In this document: piece by piece, positions 19,126 to 28,289 of the stretch | Layout of the letters: the number at the start of each line of letters is the position of its first letter | Position numbering within the stretch: position 1 is the first letter of the stretch | Assembly (NCBI GenBank): GCA_012518435.1 | Contig: JAAYSG010000001.1 | Coordinates: 1-40,184 of the forward strand | DNA: 40,184 nt | From: Bacillota bacterium | GTDB lineage: Bacteria; Bacillota; DTU030 | Reading direction: 5' to 3' | Translations under genes and position numbers: made by a program | The notes under the pieces: generated by a model | What the model was told of the DNA's origin: nothing | The model's database searches: none | The model's input: only the letters and a program-made list of their open reading frames with translations

Positions 19126-20331
19126 ATGAAGGTTTTGGTTTTGAATTGCGGTAGCTCATCCATCAAATACCAGCTCTTCGATATGACACAAAATACTGTC
19201 ATGGCCCAGGGATTGTTGGAAAGGATCGGTATAAATGGCTCTCATCTCACCCATACTCCCAATGGAGACAGTAATACAAAGGTCGAAATAACCGGAGAGG
19301 TCCCGGACCACAGAGTTGGTATACAGATGGTTGTGGATGCCCTTTTGGATGACAAACATGGTGTCATTGCCACCATGGACGAAATAAATGCCGTTGGCCA
19401 CAGAATTGTCCATGGCGCGGAAAAATTTGCCGATTCCTTTGTCATAAACGATGAAATAATGGCAACACTACATGAGTGTTCTGAACTTGCACCCCTACAC
19501 AATCCTGCCAATATTGTGGGTGTTGAAGCTTGTACTGAACTCATGCCAAATGTTCCCCAAGTAGCGGTTTTCGATACAGCCTTTCACCAATCAGTTCCGG
19601 AGGAAGCCTATATATATGGATTGCCCTATCGTTACTACGAAAAGTATGGCATACGCCGCTATGGTTTTCACGGTACATCCCATAAGTATGTTGCCCAGCG
19701 TTGTGCCCAACTAATGGGGCAACCCAATAATGGACTAAAAATTGTCACCTGCCATCTGGGAAATGGATGTAGCCTGGCGGCTGTAAAGAACGGAGTATCT
19801 GTTGATACAAGCCTGGGCTTTGGGACCATTGCCGGGCCCATCATGGGGACTCGCTGTGGGGATATAGATCCCGCCATAATTCCCTTTTTAATGGACAAGG
19901 AAGGCCTAAATGCCCAGGAATTAAACAATATTCTCTATAAGGAAAGCGGCCTATTGGGTATCTCCGGAGTGGGCAGTGATATGCGCGATATTGAAGAGGC
20001 TGCTGAAAATGGCAATAAAAGGGCCCAACTGGCCCTAAAGGTTTTCGCCTATATGAATCGTAAATTTATCGGTGCTTATGCGGCTGCCATGGGTGGTTTA
20101 GATGCCATTGTATTTACTGCTGGCATCGGCGAAAATGGCATAGCCATAAGGGAAATGATCTGCCAAGGGTTAGAATTTTTGGGTGCTGAGTTGGATCCGG
20201 AAAAAAACCAGGTTAGAGGACAAGAAGCGGAGATCAGCCGTGATGGTGCCGCCACTAGGATTTACGTTATACCAACCAATGAAGAATTGATGATAGCCCA
20301 GGATACCCTAAGGCTTGTCCAGGCGCTGTAA
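19126..20331 (+). CDS. ackA: Acetate kinase
   Basis: MKVLVLNCGSSSIKYQLF, HRIVHGAEKF, FDTAFHQ, RRYGFHGTSH; ATG 19126 after GGGAGG (ORF-track start overlaps pta). Confidence 0.97.
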   Translation: MKVLVLNCGSSSIKYQLFDMTQNTVMAQGLLERIGINGSHLTHTPNGDSNTKVEITGEVPDHRVGIQMVVDALLDDKHGVIATMDEINAVGHRIVHGAEKFADSFVINDEIMATLHECSELAPLHNPANIVGVEACTELMPNVPQVAVFDTAFHQSVPEEAYIYGLPYRYYEKYGIRRYGFHGTSHKYVAQRCAQLMGQPNNGLKIVTCHLGNGCSLAAVKNGVSVDTSLGFGTIAGPIMGTRCGDIDPAIIPFLMDKEGLNAQELNNILYKESGLLGISGVGSDMRDIEEAAENGNKRAQLALKVFAYMNRKFIGAYAAAMGGLDAIVFTAGIGENGIAIREMICQGLEFLGAELDPEKNQVRGQEAEISRDGAATRIYVIPTNEELMIAQDTLRLVQAL

Positions 20332-20340
20332 TCCCCAATC

Positions 20341-20369
20341 TTGACAAGGGTAACTAAACTAATTACAAT
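20341..20369 (+). promoter_or_regulatory. Sigma-A promoter upstream of yceD-rpmF
   Basis: TTGACA-17 nt-TACAAT; 31 nt between the -10 and the proposed start codon. Confidence 0.75.
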
Positions 20370-20399
20370 GGGAGTTGTCCATATAAGGGGGTGGCCCTT

Positions 20400-20930
20400 G
20401 TGAAGGTAAATGTCGCCCAATTAAAAAGAAATCCCGGGGCTCAAATGGACATTAGACTTGAAGGCTCTCCACCAAGCCTAAAAAAGGATATTGCCCCAGA
20501 GGCAACCCTCACTTCACCGCTAACAGTAAGGCTTAATTTGAGCAACACTGGTACTGTCATAGTTGTTAAAGGGACCCTCCAGGCACAGGTATTGCTAAAC
20601 TGCAGCCGTTGTCTCAGGGAGTTCACACTAAATCTTAATGTGTCCCTTGATGAGACATTTCGCCAAGAAGGGGCAGGCGCTGGAATGGAAATGGATGAAG
20701 AGTATGGAATAATACCCTTTTCCGGCGATATCATTGACTTTACCACCGTTATTAGGGATAATCTACTAGCAGCACTACCCATGAAGGCCCTTTGCCAGGA
20801 AAACTGCCGGGGTTTGTGTCCCTATTGTGGGCAAGACCTAAATGAGACTGTATGCCATTGTCGAAAACCCGTGGGAGATCCACGGTTGGCAGTTTTGGGC
20901 AAACTGTTGGAAAAGAATCGGGATAAATAA
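20400..20930 (+). CDS. YceD/DUF177 family protein (YlbN-like; 23S rRNA accumulation factor)
   Basis: NCSRCLREFTLNLN, CQENCRGLCPYCGQDLNETVCHC motifs; directly upstream of rpmF as is typical. GTG 20400 preferred over GTG 20391. Confidence 0.92.
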   Translation: MKVNVAQLKRNPGAQMDIRLEGSPPSLKKDIAPEATLTSPLTVRLNLSNTGTVIVVKGTLQAQVLLNCSRCLREFTLNLNVSLDETFRQEGAGAGMEMDEEYGIIPFSGDIIDFTTVIRDNLLAALPMKALCQENCRGLCPYCGQDLNETVCHCRKPVGDPRLAVLGKLLEKNRDK

Positions 20931-20968
20931 TTAATTATATATTACTGTAAGGAAAGGGGTGTCTAGCA

Positions 20969-21154
20969 ATGGCTGTGCCAAAGAAGAGAATGACTAGGGC
21001 CAGGCGGGACAGGCGTCGTGCCCATTGGAAGCGGAAATTAACCTTACCCGGTTTGATTGAATGCCCCCGTTGCCATGAACCAAAACTCAGCCATAGGGTA
21101 TGTCCCAACTGCGGTTATTATAAAGATTATCAAGTTGTGGCCCAGGAAGATTAA
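20969..21154 (+). CDS. rpmF: 50S ribosomal protein L32 (zinc-type)
   Basis: MAVPKKRMTRARRDRRRAHWKRKLTLPGLIECPRCHEPKLSHRVCPNCGYYKDYQVV. Confidence 0.97.
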   Translation: MAVPKKRMTRARRDRRRAHWKRKLTLPGLIECPRCHEPKLSHRVCPNCGYYKDYQVVAQED

Positions 21155-21187
21155 CCCTATTAGCGGCTCTTAAAAGGGATAAAACAA

Positions 21188-21225
21188 GGAAAATTCCTCA
21201 CCAATGGGGGATTTTCCTTTTTTTT
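21188..21225 (+). terminator. Rho-independent terminator after rpmF
   Basis: GGAAAATTCCTC-ACCAAT-GGGGGATTTTCC hairpin followed by TTTTTTTT. Confidence 0.88.
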
Positions 21226-21249
21226 GGCAAAAAATCCTCCTTCCCTTCG

Positions 21250-21296
21250 TTGCACCAAGTTTGAATTTGTAGTATACTTCTATTACCTGGTATTAA
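21250..21296 (+). promoter_or_regulatory. Sigma-A promoter and candidate FapR operator for fapR
   Basis: TTGCAC(21250-21255)-17 nt-TATACT(21273-21278); CTATTACCTGGTATTAA (21280-21296) matches 14 of 17 positions of the dyad TTAGTACCTGGTACTAA, derived from my recollection of the B. subtilis FapR consensus, at the expected +1 region. Confidence 0.65.
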
Positions 21297-21310
21297 GAGA
21301 AGGTGCTAAT

Positions 21311-21874
21311 ATGCCTCCAAGATCAAGGCGTAAGTGGCAAAGGCAACAAAAATTGGTTACCCTCCTAAAGGATAATCCCTTCCTAACGGATGAGGATGCC
21401 GCCCTAAGGCTTGGGGTTAGCATACAGACCATTCGCCTGGACCGCCTGGAATTGGGAATTCCGGAGATGCGAAAGCGCTCCCTCAAAATGGCGGAAAGGG
21501 CTTACCGCGAGCTTAAAACCTTAAAGGGTGGGGAAATTGTCGGGGAACTTTATGAATTGGAACTGGGCAAACGGGCTCTTTCCCTTTTGGAAACAAGACC
21601 TGACATGGTTTTTGAAAAAAGCCAGGTTGTTCGGGGCCATTACATCTATGCCCAAGCAGAATCACTGGCCATTGCTTTGGTTGATGCTGAGGTCGCCCTA
21701 ACTGGTGTCGCCAATATTAAATATAAGCACCCCGTGTATGTGGGGGATACGTTGGTTGCCCAGGCAGAAGTGACAAGAAAACGTGGGAACAAATATTTTA
21801 TTTGGGTAAGGACAAGAAACCAAAAGAGGGAGGTATTCCGCGCCAAATTAATCTTGGTTTCCTTAACCAAGTGA
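21311..21874 (+). CDS. fapR: Transcription factor FapR (malonyl-CoA-responsive regulator of fatty acid/phospholipid synthesis)
   Basis: N-terminal HTH (RQQKLVTLLKDNPFLTDEDAALRLGVSIQTIRLDRLELGIPEMRKR) plus hot-dog domain; upstream of plsX. Confidence 0.95.
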   Translation: MPPRSRRKWQRQQKLVTLLKDNPFLTDEDAALRLGVSIQTIRLDRLELGIPEMRKRSLKMAERAYRELKTLKGGEIVGELYELELGKRALSLLETRPDMVFEKSQVVRGHYIYAQAESLAIALVDAEVALTGVANIKYKHPVYVGDTLVAQAEVTRKRGNKYFIWVRTRNQKREVFRAKLILVSLTK

Positions 21875-21887
21875 GGAGGATAGTGCC

Positions 21888-22889
21888 ATGAGGATAGCTG
21901 TGGATGCCATGGGGGGTGACAAGGCCCCCGGGGAAATTGTGCGGGGGGCGGTTGCAGCCCTAAAGCAAGGGGAAGTTGAGTTATTGCTGGTGGGTATACC
22001 GGAAAAAATAGAGAAAGAGCTGGCCCCCTTTGGGAATACAGTAAAAGGAAGAATTGAAATTGTCCCGGCCACAGATGTGATAGGAATGAACGAATCTCCA
22101 GCCCGGGCACTGCGACAAAAAAAGGAGGCATCTGTACTTCTAGCCGCCCGCCTGGTCAAGGAAGGAAGGGCCCAGGCCTTTGTATCGGCGGGAAACACAG
22201 GCGCAACCATGGGTGCAGCCCTCTTTCAATTGGGCCGAATTAAGGGAATTAAGCGGCCAGCCATTGCCTCACCCCTGCCCACAACCCGGGGCATGTCTTT
22301 ATTGATAGATGCTGGCGCCAATGCTGATGCCAGCCCCCTTTATTTATCTCAATTTGCCCAAATGGGAGCCATCTACTTGGAAGATGTGTGGGGAATTGCT
22401 AACCCAAAGGTTGGTCTCCTTAATATTGCCAGTGAGCCCAAAAAGGGCAATGAGTTAAGCCGTAAGGCCTATACAATCCTAGAAAAACTACCCTTGAATT
22501 TTCACGGTAATGTGGAGGGGCGGGAAATTGCCGCCGGAGCCGTAGATGTTGTGGTCTGTGATGGATTTGTTGGAAATATCGTTCTAAAACTCATAGAAGG
22601 TTTGGCCCAGGCCTTTACAGTAAGGCTCAAGGGAGAATTAAAAATGGGTTTACGCAACCGTTTGGGGGCATCCTTGGCATTGCCTGCCTTCCGGAGATTC
22701 AGGCGTAGTTTGGACTACCAAGAATATGGTGGTGCCCCCCTTTTGGGTGTCAAGGGAATCTGTATAATATGCCACGGCAGCTCCAATGCTAGGGCAATTG
22801 AAAATGCCATCGGGGCCGCCGCTGGGGCCATCAAGGGAAATATTGTGGCCAAAATCGCGGAAAACATCCGGGAAATCGGGGGGGAATAA
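21888..22889 (+). CDS. plsX: Phosphate acyltransferase PlsX
   Basis: MRIAVDAMGGDKAPGEIVRGAV, SAGNTGATMGAA, VCDGFVGNIVLKLIEG motifs. Confidence 0.97.
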   Translation: MRIAVDAMGGDKAPGEIVRGAVAALKQGEVELLLVGIPEKIEKELAPFGNTVKGRIEIVPATDVIGMNESPARALRQKKEASVLLAARLVKEGRAQAFVSAGNTGATMGAALFQLGRIKGIKRPAIASPLPTTRGMSLLIDAGANADASPLYLSQFAQMGAIYLEDVWGIANPKVGLLNIASEPKKGNELSRKAYTILEKLPLNFHGNVEGREIAAGAVDVVVCDGFVGNIVLKLIEGLAQAFTVRLKGELKMGLRNRLGASLALPAFRRFRRSLDYQEYGGAPLLGVKGICIICHGSSNARAIENAIGAAAGAIKGNIVAKIAENIREIGGE

Positions 22890-22891
22890 AA

Positions 22892-23890
22892 ATGCTGGGC
22901 CACGGGCGCAATGTTGGCATTGTGGGAGTGGGTAGTGCCTTGCCGGAAAAGATTATTACTAACAGGGATCTGGAAAAAATGGTGGATACCACAACAGAAT
23001 GGATTGTCACCAGAACAGGGATAAGGGAAAGACATATTGCCGGCCCGGAAACTGCCACTTCGGATCTAGCCCTATCTGCAGGCCGCCAGGCCCTAAGACG
23101 GGCAGGTGTTAAGGCAAATGAGGTGGATTTAATCATAATTGCCACCGCTACACCGGATATGGCCTTTCCCAGTACAGCCTGTATCGTTCAGGCTGCCTTG
23201 GGAGCGGAGAGTGCCGCTGCCTTTGATCTGGAGGCAGCCTGCAGTGGTTTTTTATATGGCCTGGCCATAGCAGAGCAATTTATTTCCTCCGGTATTTATG
23301 ATACAGCCCTGGTCATCGGGGCGGAGACCCTCTCCAAGATTACCAACTGGTCGGATCGGAATACCTGTGTTCTTTTCGGTGATGGGGCAGGAGCTTGTGT
23401 TTTGCGCCCGGTTTCCAAGGGGAAGGGTATATTATCCCATTATTTGGGCGCTGACGGTAAGGGAGGGGAATTGCTGCAAATCCGGGGGGGAGGTTCCCGG
23501 AGGCCCACCAGTGTCGACACCTTACAGGGGGGACTACACTATATAGAAATGCTGGGGTCCGAAGTATACAAATTTGCTGTTCGGATTATGGGGGAAGCCG
23601 CCCTAGAAGCTATACAGCGTTCCCACCTTTCCCAAAGGGATATTGATTTTCTTATTCCCCATCAGGCTAATCATAGGATTATTAAGGCAGTTGCCAAACG
23701 CCTTGAATTGCCCCCGGAACAAGTAGTTGTTAATGTGGATAGATGTGGTAATATGTCCGCGGCATCCATTCCTGTGGCCTTGGAAGAGGCGGTTGTTGGT
23801 GGCCGTGTCAAGGATGGCCATATACTTGTTTTGGTTGCCTTCGGGGCTGGGTTAACCTGGGGGGCAACGGTAATAAGGTGGGGAACCTAA
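22892..23890 (+). CDS. fabH: Beta-ketoacyl-ACP synthase III
   Basis: DLEAACSGFLYGL (Cys), PHQANHRII (His), VDRCGNMSAASIPVAL (Asn). Confidence 0.97.
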   Translation: MLGHGRNVGIVGVGSALPEKIITNRDLEKMVDTTTEWIVTRTGIRERHIAGPETATSDLALSAGRQALRRAGVKANEVDLIIIATATPDMAFPSTACIVQAALGAESAAAFDLEAACSGFLYGLAIAEQFISSGIYDTALVIGAETLSKITNWSDRNTCVLFGDGAGACVLRPVSKGKGILSHYLGADGKGGELLQIRGGGSRRPTSVDTLQGGLHYIEMLGSEVYKFAVRIMGEAALEAIQRSHLSQRDIDFLIPHQANHRIIKAVAKRLELPPEQVVVNVDRCGNMSAASIPVALEEAVVGGRVKDGHILVLVAFGAGLTWGATVIRWGT

Positions 23891-23912
23891 AAAGGGAATT
23901 GGGGGAAGTAAA

Positions 23913-24848
23913 ATGCGCACACAACTCTGTGAATTGCTGGGAATAGAGTATCCCATCCTGCAAGGGGGAATGGCCTGGATTGCAACGGCTGAGCTGGCTG
24001 CTGCCGTATCCAATGCCGGGGGATTGGGTATTATTGGCGCCGGCAATATGCCCCCGGAATTGTTGGCAGAAGAAATTAACAAGGCCAAGGCTTATACGGA
24101 TCGACCCTTTGGTGTTAATGTATATTATCTATCCCCCTATGTGGAGGAGATAATTGAAACGGTAATCAAGGCAAGGGTACCGGTAATTGCCACTGGGGCC
24201 GGTAATCCGGGAAAACATATCCCTAGATTGCAGGCCATTGGAAGCAAGGTTATTCCCGTTGTTCCTTCCGTTGCCCTGGCAAAGCGTTTAACCCGTCTGG
24301 GGGTTGATGCGGTAATAGCTGAAGGCATGGAGGCCGGTGGCCACATTGGTGAATTGACTACCATGGCTCTGGTGCCCCAAATTGTCGATGCCGTAGATGT
24401 ACCTGTCATTGCCGCCGGTGGAATTGCCGATGGCCGCGGTATGGCCGCTGCCCTATCCCTGGGAGCCCAAGGTGTACAGGTGGGTACCCGTTTTGTCTGT
24501 GCCCGGGAATGTACAGTACACCCCAACTTCAAAAATATGATTCTCCATGCCCGGGATAGGGATACTGTTGTCACCGGTGCCAGTACGGGACACCCGGTTA
24601 GAGTCCTAAAAAACCATTTTAGCCGGAAATTCAAACAATTGGAGGCCTCCGGCCTTCCCAAGGAGGAGTTGGAAGCCTTGGGAATTGGAAGGCTAAGGAA
24701 GGCGGCACGGGAAGGGGATGTGGAGAATGGATCTGTCATGGCCGGTCAGATAGCGGGGCTTGTAAAAAAAGAGATGTCGGCGGCTGAAATTATAAAGGAA
24801 ATGGTCACGGAAGCCCAAAGGGTTTTTTCCGGCATGAAGGGGGTATAG
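23913..24848 (+). CDS. fabK: FMN-dependent enoyl-ACP reductase II (FabK)
   Basis: GIEYPILQGGMAWIATAELAAAVSNAGGLGIIGAGN, GVDAVIAEGMEAGGHIG; sits inside a fab operon. Confidence 0.95.
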   Translation: MRTQLCELLGIEYPILQGGMAWIATAELAAAVSNAGGLGIIGAGNMPPELLAEEINKAKAYTDRPFGVNVYYLSPYVEEIIETVIKARVPVIATGAGNPGKHIPRLQAIGSKVIPVVPSVALAKRLTRLGVDAVIAEGMEAGGHIGELTTMALVPQIVDAVDVPVIAAGGIADGRGMAAALSLGAQGVQVGTRFVCARECTVHPNFKNMILHARDRDTVVTGASTGHPVRVLKNHFSRKFKQLEASGLPKEELEALGIGRLRKAAREGDVENGSVMAGQIAGLVKKEMSAAEIIKEMVTEAQRVFSGMKGV

Positions 24849-24851
24849 GAA

Positions 24852-25796
24852 ATGGCCAAGGTTGCCCTCCTTTTTCCCGGTCAAGGTGCCCAATATGTGG
24901 GTATGGGAAAGGAGCTGGCGGAGCAGTATCCAGAGGCAAGGGCTATATTTGAGGAGGCAGATGATGCCCTGGGTTTTTCCTTGGGACGCCTCTGTTTCGA
25001 GGGGCCAGAAGAAGAATTGATGCTGACCATCAACACCCAACCTGCTATCGTTGCCGTTAGCTTGGCTTGCCTGGCCGTTTTCCAGGGGCGCACGCAAGTA
25101 CCTACCACAGCCGTTGCCGGCCTCAGTTTGGGGGAGTATTCCGCACTTGTGGCGGCGGGTTCCTTTTCTCCTGGGACGGCGGTGGCCCTTGTCCGAAAGC
25201 GTGGAGAATTCATGCAGGAAGTAGTGCCACCGGGCAAGGGTGCAATGGCCGCAATTATTGGTCTAACAAGGAATGATGTGCAGATGGTCTGTCAGGCGGC
25301 TCAAATTTATGGGGTAGTAGAGCCGGCAAACTTTAATTGCCCCGGGCAGGTGGTTTTAACCGGTGAGAAAGATGCCGTTGAAAAGGCCGGTGAATTTGCC
25401 CAGGCTGCAGGGGCCAAGCGGGTGATAAAGCTGCCTGTGAGTGCTCCCTTTCATTCTCGTCTCCTGATTCCGGCGGCCAAGAAAATGGCTCGGGAATTGA
25501 TGGCAGTAGATATTAGCGATGCAAATTTGCCTGTGGTGGCCAATGTGAGTGCAAATTATTTAACCATGAAGGAGGATATAAAGGAAGCACTGGTAAAACA
25601 GGTGAGTAAACCCGTGCTATGGGAAGAAACCCTGCGCAAACTTGCTCAAGATGGGATAAATATCTACATTGAAATTGGCCCGGGAAAAACCTTGGCTGGC
25701 TTTGTCCGCAGGACCATTCCCCAAGCAACTACCCTTAATATCTACAATTCCCTTTCTTTGGCCAAGACCCTTGATTATTTGGAGGAGGTTGTTTAA
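24852..25796 (+). CDS. fabD: Malonyl-CoA:ACP transacylase
   Basis: LFPGQGAQYVGMGKEL, AGLSLGEYSALVAAG, SAPFHSRLL motifs. Confidence 0.97.
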   Translation: MAKVALLFPGQGAQYVGMGKELAEQYPEARAIFEEADDALGFSLGRLCFEGPEEELMLTINTQPAIVAVSLACLAVFQGRTQVPTTAVAGLSLGEYSALVAAGSFSPGTAVALVRKRGEFMQEVVPPGKGAMAAIIGLTRNDVQMVCQAAQIYGVVEPANFNCPGQVVLTGEKDAVEKAGEFAQAAGAKRVIKLPVSAPFHSRLLIPAAKKMARELMAVDISDANLPVVANVSANYLTMKEDIKEALVKQVSKPVLWEETLRKLAQDGINIYIEIGPGKTLAGFVRRTIPQATTLNIYNSLSLAKTLDYLEEVV

Positions 25797-25797
25797 A

Positions 25798-26541
25798 ATG
25801 GCATTAACTAATCAGGTTGCCATAGTTACCGGTGCTTCCAGGGGCATTGGCCGCGCCATTGCCCTAAAATTAGCCCGCCAGGGCGCCCGCTTGGTAATAA
25901 ATTATGCAAAATACCAGCGGGGGGCTGAAGAGGTGGTAGCCGAAATTGTAGGTGAGGGGGGGAGGGCGGTTGCTTACCAAGCTGACGTGGCAAATCCCCG
26001 GGAGGCGGTTGACTTGGCCAGAGCCGCCCAACGGGAGTTTGGTTCCTTGGATATCCTGGTCAATAATGCTGGTATCACCAGGGATAACTTTTTGCTGCGG
26101 ATGAAGGAGGAGGAGTGGGATCAGGTCCTGGACATTAACCTTAAGGGGGTTTTTAATTGTACCCAGGCCTGCCTGGGTCACATGCTGAAACAAAAGAAAG
26201 GGCGCATTATTAATATATCTTCCGTGGTGGGCTTGACAGGCAATGTAGCCCAGGCAAATTATGCTGCCGCCAAGGCGGGTATTATTGGCTTTACCAAGTC
26301 TCTAGCCAAAGAGGTGGCCTCACGGAACATAACGGTAAATGCTGTGGCACCGGGGTTCATTGCTACCGAAATGACCGCCACCTTGGCGGTAAAGGTCCAG
26401 GAAGATTATAAAGGGCGCATTCCTTTGGGGCGTCCGGGCAAACCCGCTGATGTTGCCTCCGTAACCGCCTTTTTGGCTTCACCGGCCGCTAACTACATAA
26501 CAGGGGAAGTAATTAGGGTTGACGGGGGACTGGCTATTTAA
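25798..26541 (+). CDS. fabG: 3-oxoacyl-ACP reductase FabG
   Basis: TGASRGIGRAIA, NNAGITRDNFLLRM, YAAAKAGIIGFTKSLAKE SDR motifs; ATG 25798 right after fabD stop. Confidence 0.97.
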   Translation: MALTNQVAIVTGASRGIGRAIALKLARQGARLVINYAKYQRGAEEVVAEIVGEGGRAVAYQADVANPREAVDLARAAQREFGSLDILVNNAGITRDNFLLRMKEEEWDQVLDINLKGVFNCTQACLGHMLKQKKGRIINISSVVGLTGNVAQANYAAAKAGIIGFTKSLAKEVASRNITVNAVAPGFIATEMTATLAVKVQEDYKGRIPLGRPGKPADVASVTAFLASPAANYITGEVIRVDGGLAI

Positions 26542-26683
26542 ATGTATAAACACGGACTTGGCAATATATTATTCTAGGAATAGGGAAGGGTATATTGGGA
26601 TAATCCATTCGAAATATAACCATTCCCACCTAGGTTCAGGACCGCGATAAAATCCTTATTGCACAGTGAAAGGGGGTGAAAAG

Positions 26684-26914
26684 GTGGATTATTTAGCAAA
26701 AGTAAAGGATATTGTTGCCGATCAGCTAGGCATAAATAGGGAGGAAATTAAGCCAGAAAGTTCCTTTATTGATGATCTTGATGCCGATTCCTTGGACATC
26801 GTGGAACTGGTAATGGCCTTGGAAGAGGAATATGACCTGGAAATTCCCGATGCAGAGGCCGAAAAGATTGTCACTGTGGGAGATGCGGTGGAATACCTCA
26901 GAGCAAATTTATGA
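26684..26914 (+). CDS. acpP: Acyl carrier protein
   Basis: [33 protein letters not shown] with phosphopantetheine Ser in DADSLD; GTG 26684 after GGGGGTG preferred. Confidence 0.96.
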   Translation: MDYLAKVKDIVADQLGINREEIKPESSFIDDLDADSLDIVELVMALEEEYDLEIPDAEAEKIVTVGDAVEYLRANL

Positions 26915-26927
26915 TACATTTGGCATA

Positions 26928-26958
26928 GTTCCGTAGCTAAAACTACGGGACTTTCTTC
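26928..26958 (+). terminator. Hairpin/terminator-like element after acpP
   Basis: GTTCCGTAG-CTAAAA-CTACGGGAC followed by TTTCTTC. Confidence 0.6.
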
Positions 26959-27027
26959 TATAATACAAAATTATTCCACGGCATATTCATTGCCAGCAGT
27001 CTTGAGGATTGATTCGGGGTGAAAAAT

Positions 27028-28266
27028 ATGAAAAGGAAAGTGGTAATTACAGGGCTTGGGCCCGTTACGCCAATTGGTATTGGAAGGGAGCAATACTGGC
27101 ATAGTTTGCAGGAAGGGAAATCTGGCATCAAAAGAATTGAAAAATTCCCAGTGGATAATTTTGCCAGCCAGATCGCCGGTGAAGTTGGGGATTTTAACCC
27201 AGGGGATTTCCTTGCGCACCGGGATATCCGCCGCATGGATAGATTTGCCCAATTTGCCATAGCTGGTAGCCGCTTGGCCATCAAGGATGCCAATTTAAAG
27301 CTAAGTAAGGTCAATAAGGAACGGTGTGCAGTTGTTTTAGGTGCCGGAATTGGCGGCCTGGAAACCTTTGAAAAACAATGCCAGGCTTTGGTCAAGGGGG
27401 GTCTAGCAAAGGTCAGTCCCCTTTTTATTCCCATGATGATTTCCAATATGGGCTCCGGGCAAGTTTCCATTGCTTTAGGATTTCAGGGCCCTTCCTTAAC
27501 TGTCACCACTGCTTGTGCATCCGGTACAGATGCTGTGGGACAGGCCCTAAGAATGATCCAGGGGGGAAAGGCGGATCTAGTTGTGACGGGAGGAAGCGAG
27601 GCCGCCATCAGCCCCCTGGGACTGGCCGGATTTTGCAAAATGAAGGCCCTGTCTACCCGTAATAGCCATCCGGAAAAGGCCTCGCGCCCCTTTGATAAGG
27701 AAAGGGATGGCTTTGTTATGGCGGAAGGGGCCGGAATTTTACTCCTTGAGGAATTGGAACATGCTCTGGGAAGGGGAGGTAAAATTTATGCCGAAGTAAA
27801 AGGTTATGGCTCCACCTCCGATGCCTATCACATAACTACACCAGAACCAGAGGGGAAGGGGGCGGCACAAGCCATGCTGCAAGCCCTAGCCGATGCTGAA
27901 TTGGAACCGGAAGAAATAGATTATATTAATGCCCATGGCACTTCCACATATTATAATGACAAATCGGAGACAGCCGCCATTAAAAAGGTATTCGCTGCCC
28001 ATGCTTCTCAAGTGGCCATAAGTTCTACAAAGTCCATGACCGGCCATCTCCTGGGTGCCGCCGGTGGGGTGGAATTAATTGCCAGCTGCCTAGCAGTAAG
28101 CAAGAATATTATTCACCCAACCATCAATTATGAGTATCCCGACCCCGACTGTGATCTTGATTATGTTCCCAATCAATTTCGCCCCCGGGAGGTTCGCAAC
28201 GCCATTTCCAATTCCTTTGGTTTTGGTGGACACAATGCAGTTATAGCAATTTCCAAGTATGAATAA
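27028..28266 (+). CDS. fabF: Beta-ketoacyl-ACP synthase II
   Basis: KRKVVITGLGPVTPIG, VTTACASGTDAVGQA, NAHGTSTYYND, SSTKSMTGHLLGAAGGVE. Confidence 0.97.
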   Translation: MKRKVVITGLGPVTPIGIGREQYWHSLQEGKSGIKRIEKFPVDNFASQIAGEVGDFNPGDFLAHRDIRRMDRFAQFAIAGSRLAIKDANLKLSKVNKERCAVVLGAGIGGLETFEKQCQALVKGGLAKVSPLFIPMMISNMGSGQVSIALGFQGPSLTVTTACASGTDAVGQALRMIQGGKADLVVTGGSEAAISPLGLAGFCKMKALSTRNSHPEKASRPFDKERDGFVMAEGAGILLLEELEHALGRGGKIYAEVKGYGSTSDAYHITTPEPEGKGAAQAMLQALADAELEPEEIDYINAHGTSTYYNDKSETAAIKKVFAAHASQVAISSTKSMTGHLLGAAGGVELIASCLAVSKNIIHPTINYEYPDPDCDLDYVPNQFRPREVRNAISNSFGFGGHNAVIAISKYE

Positions 28267-28289
28267 TTTAGTTAAGGGTGAACTTCTAG

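Noticed and set aside
24137-24739. 200-aa antisense ORF opposite fabK
   Set aside because: Composition is typical of the reverse complement of an Ala/Gly/Val-rich enzyme gene.
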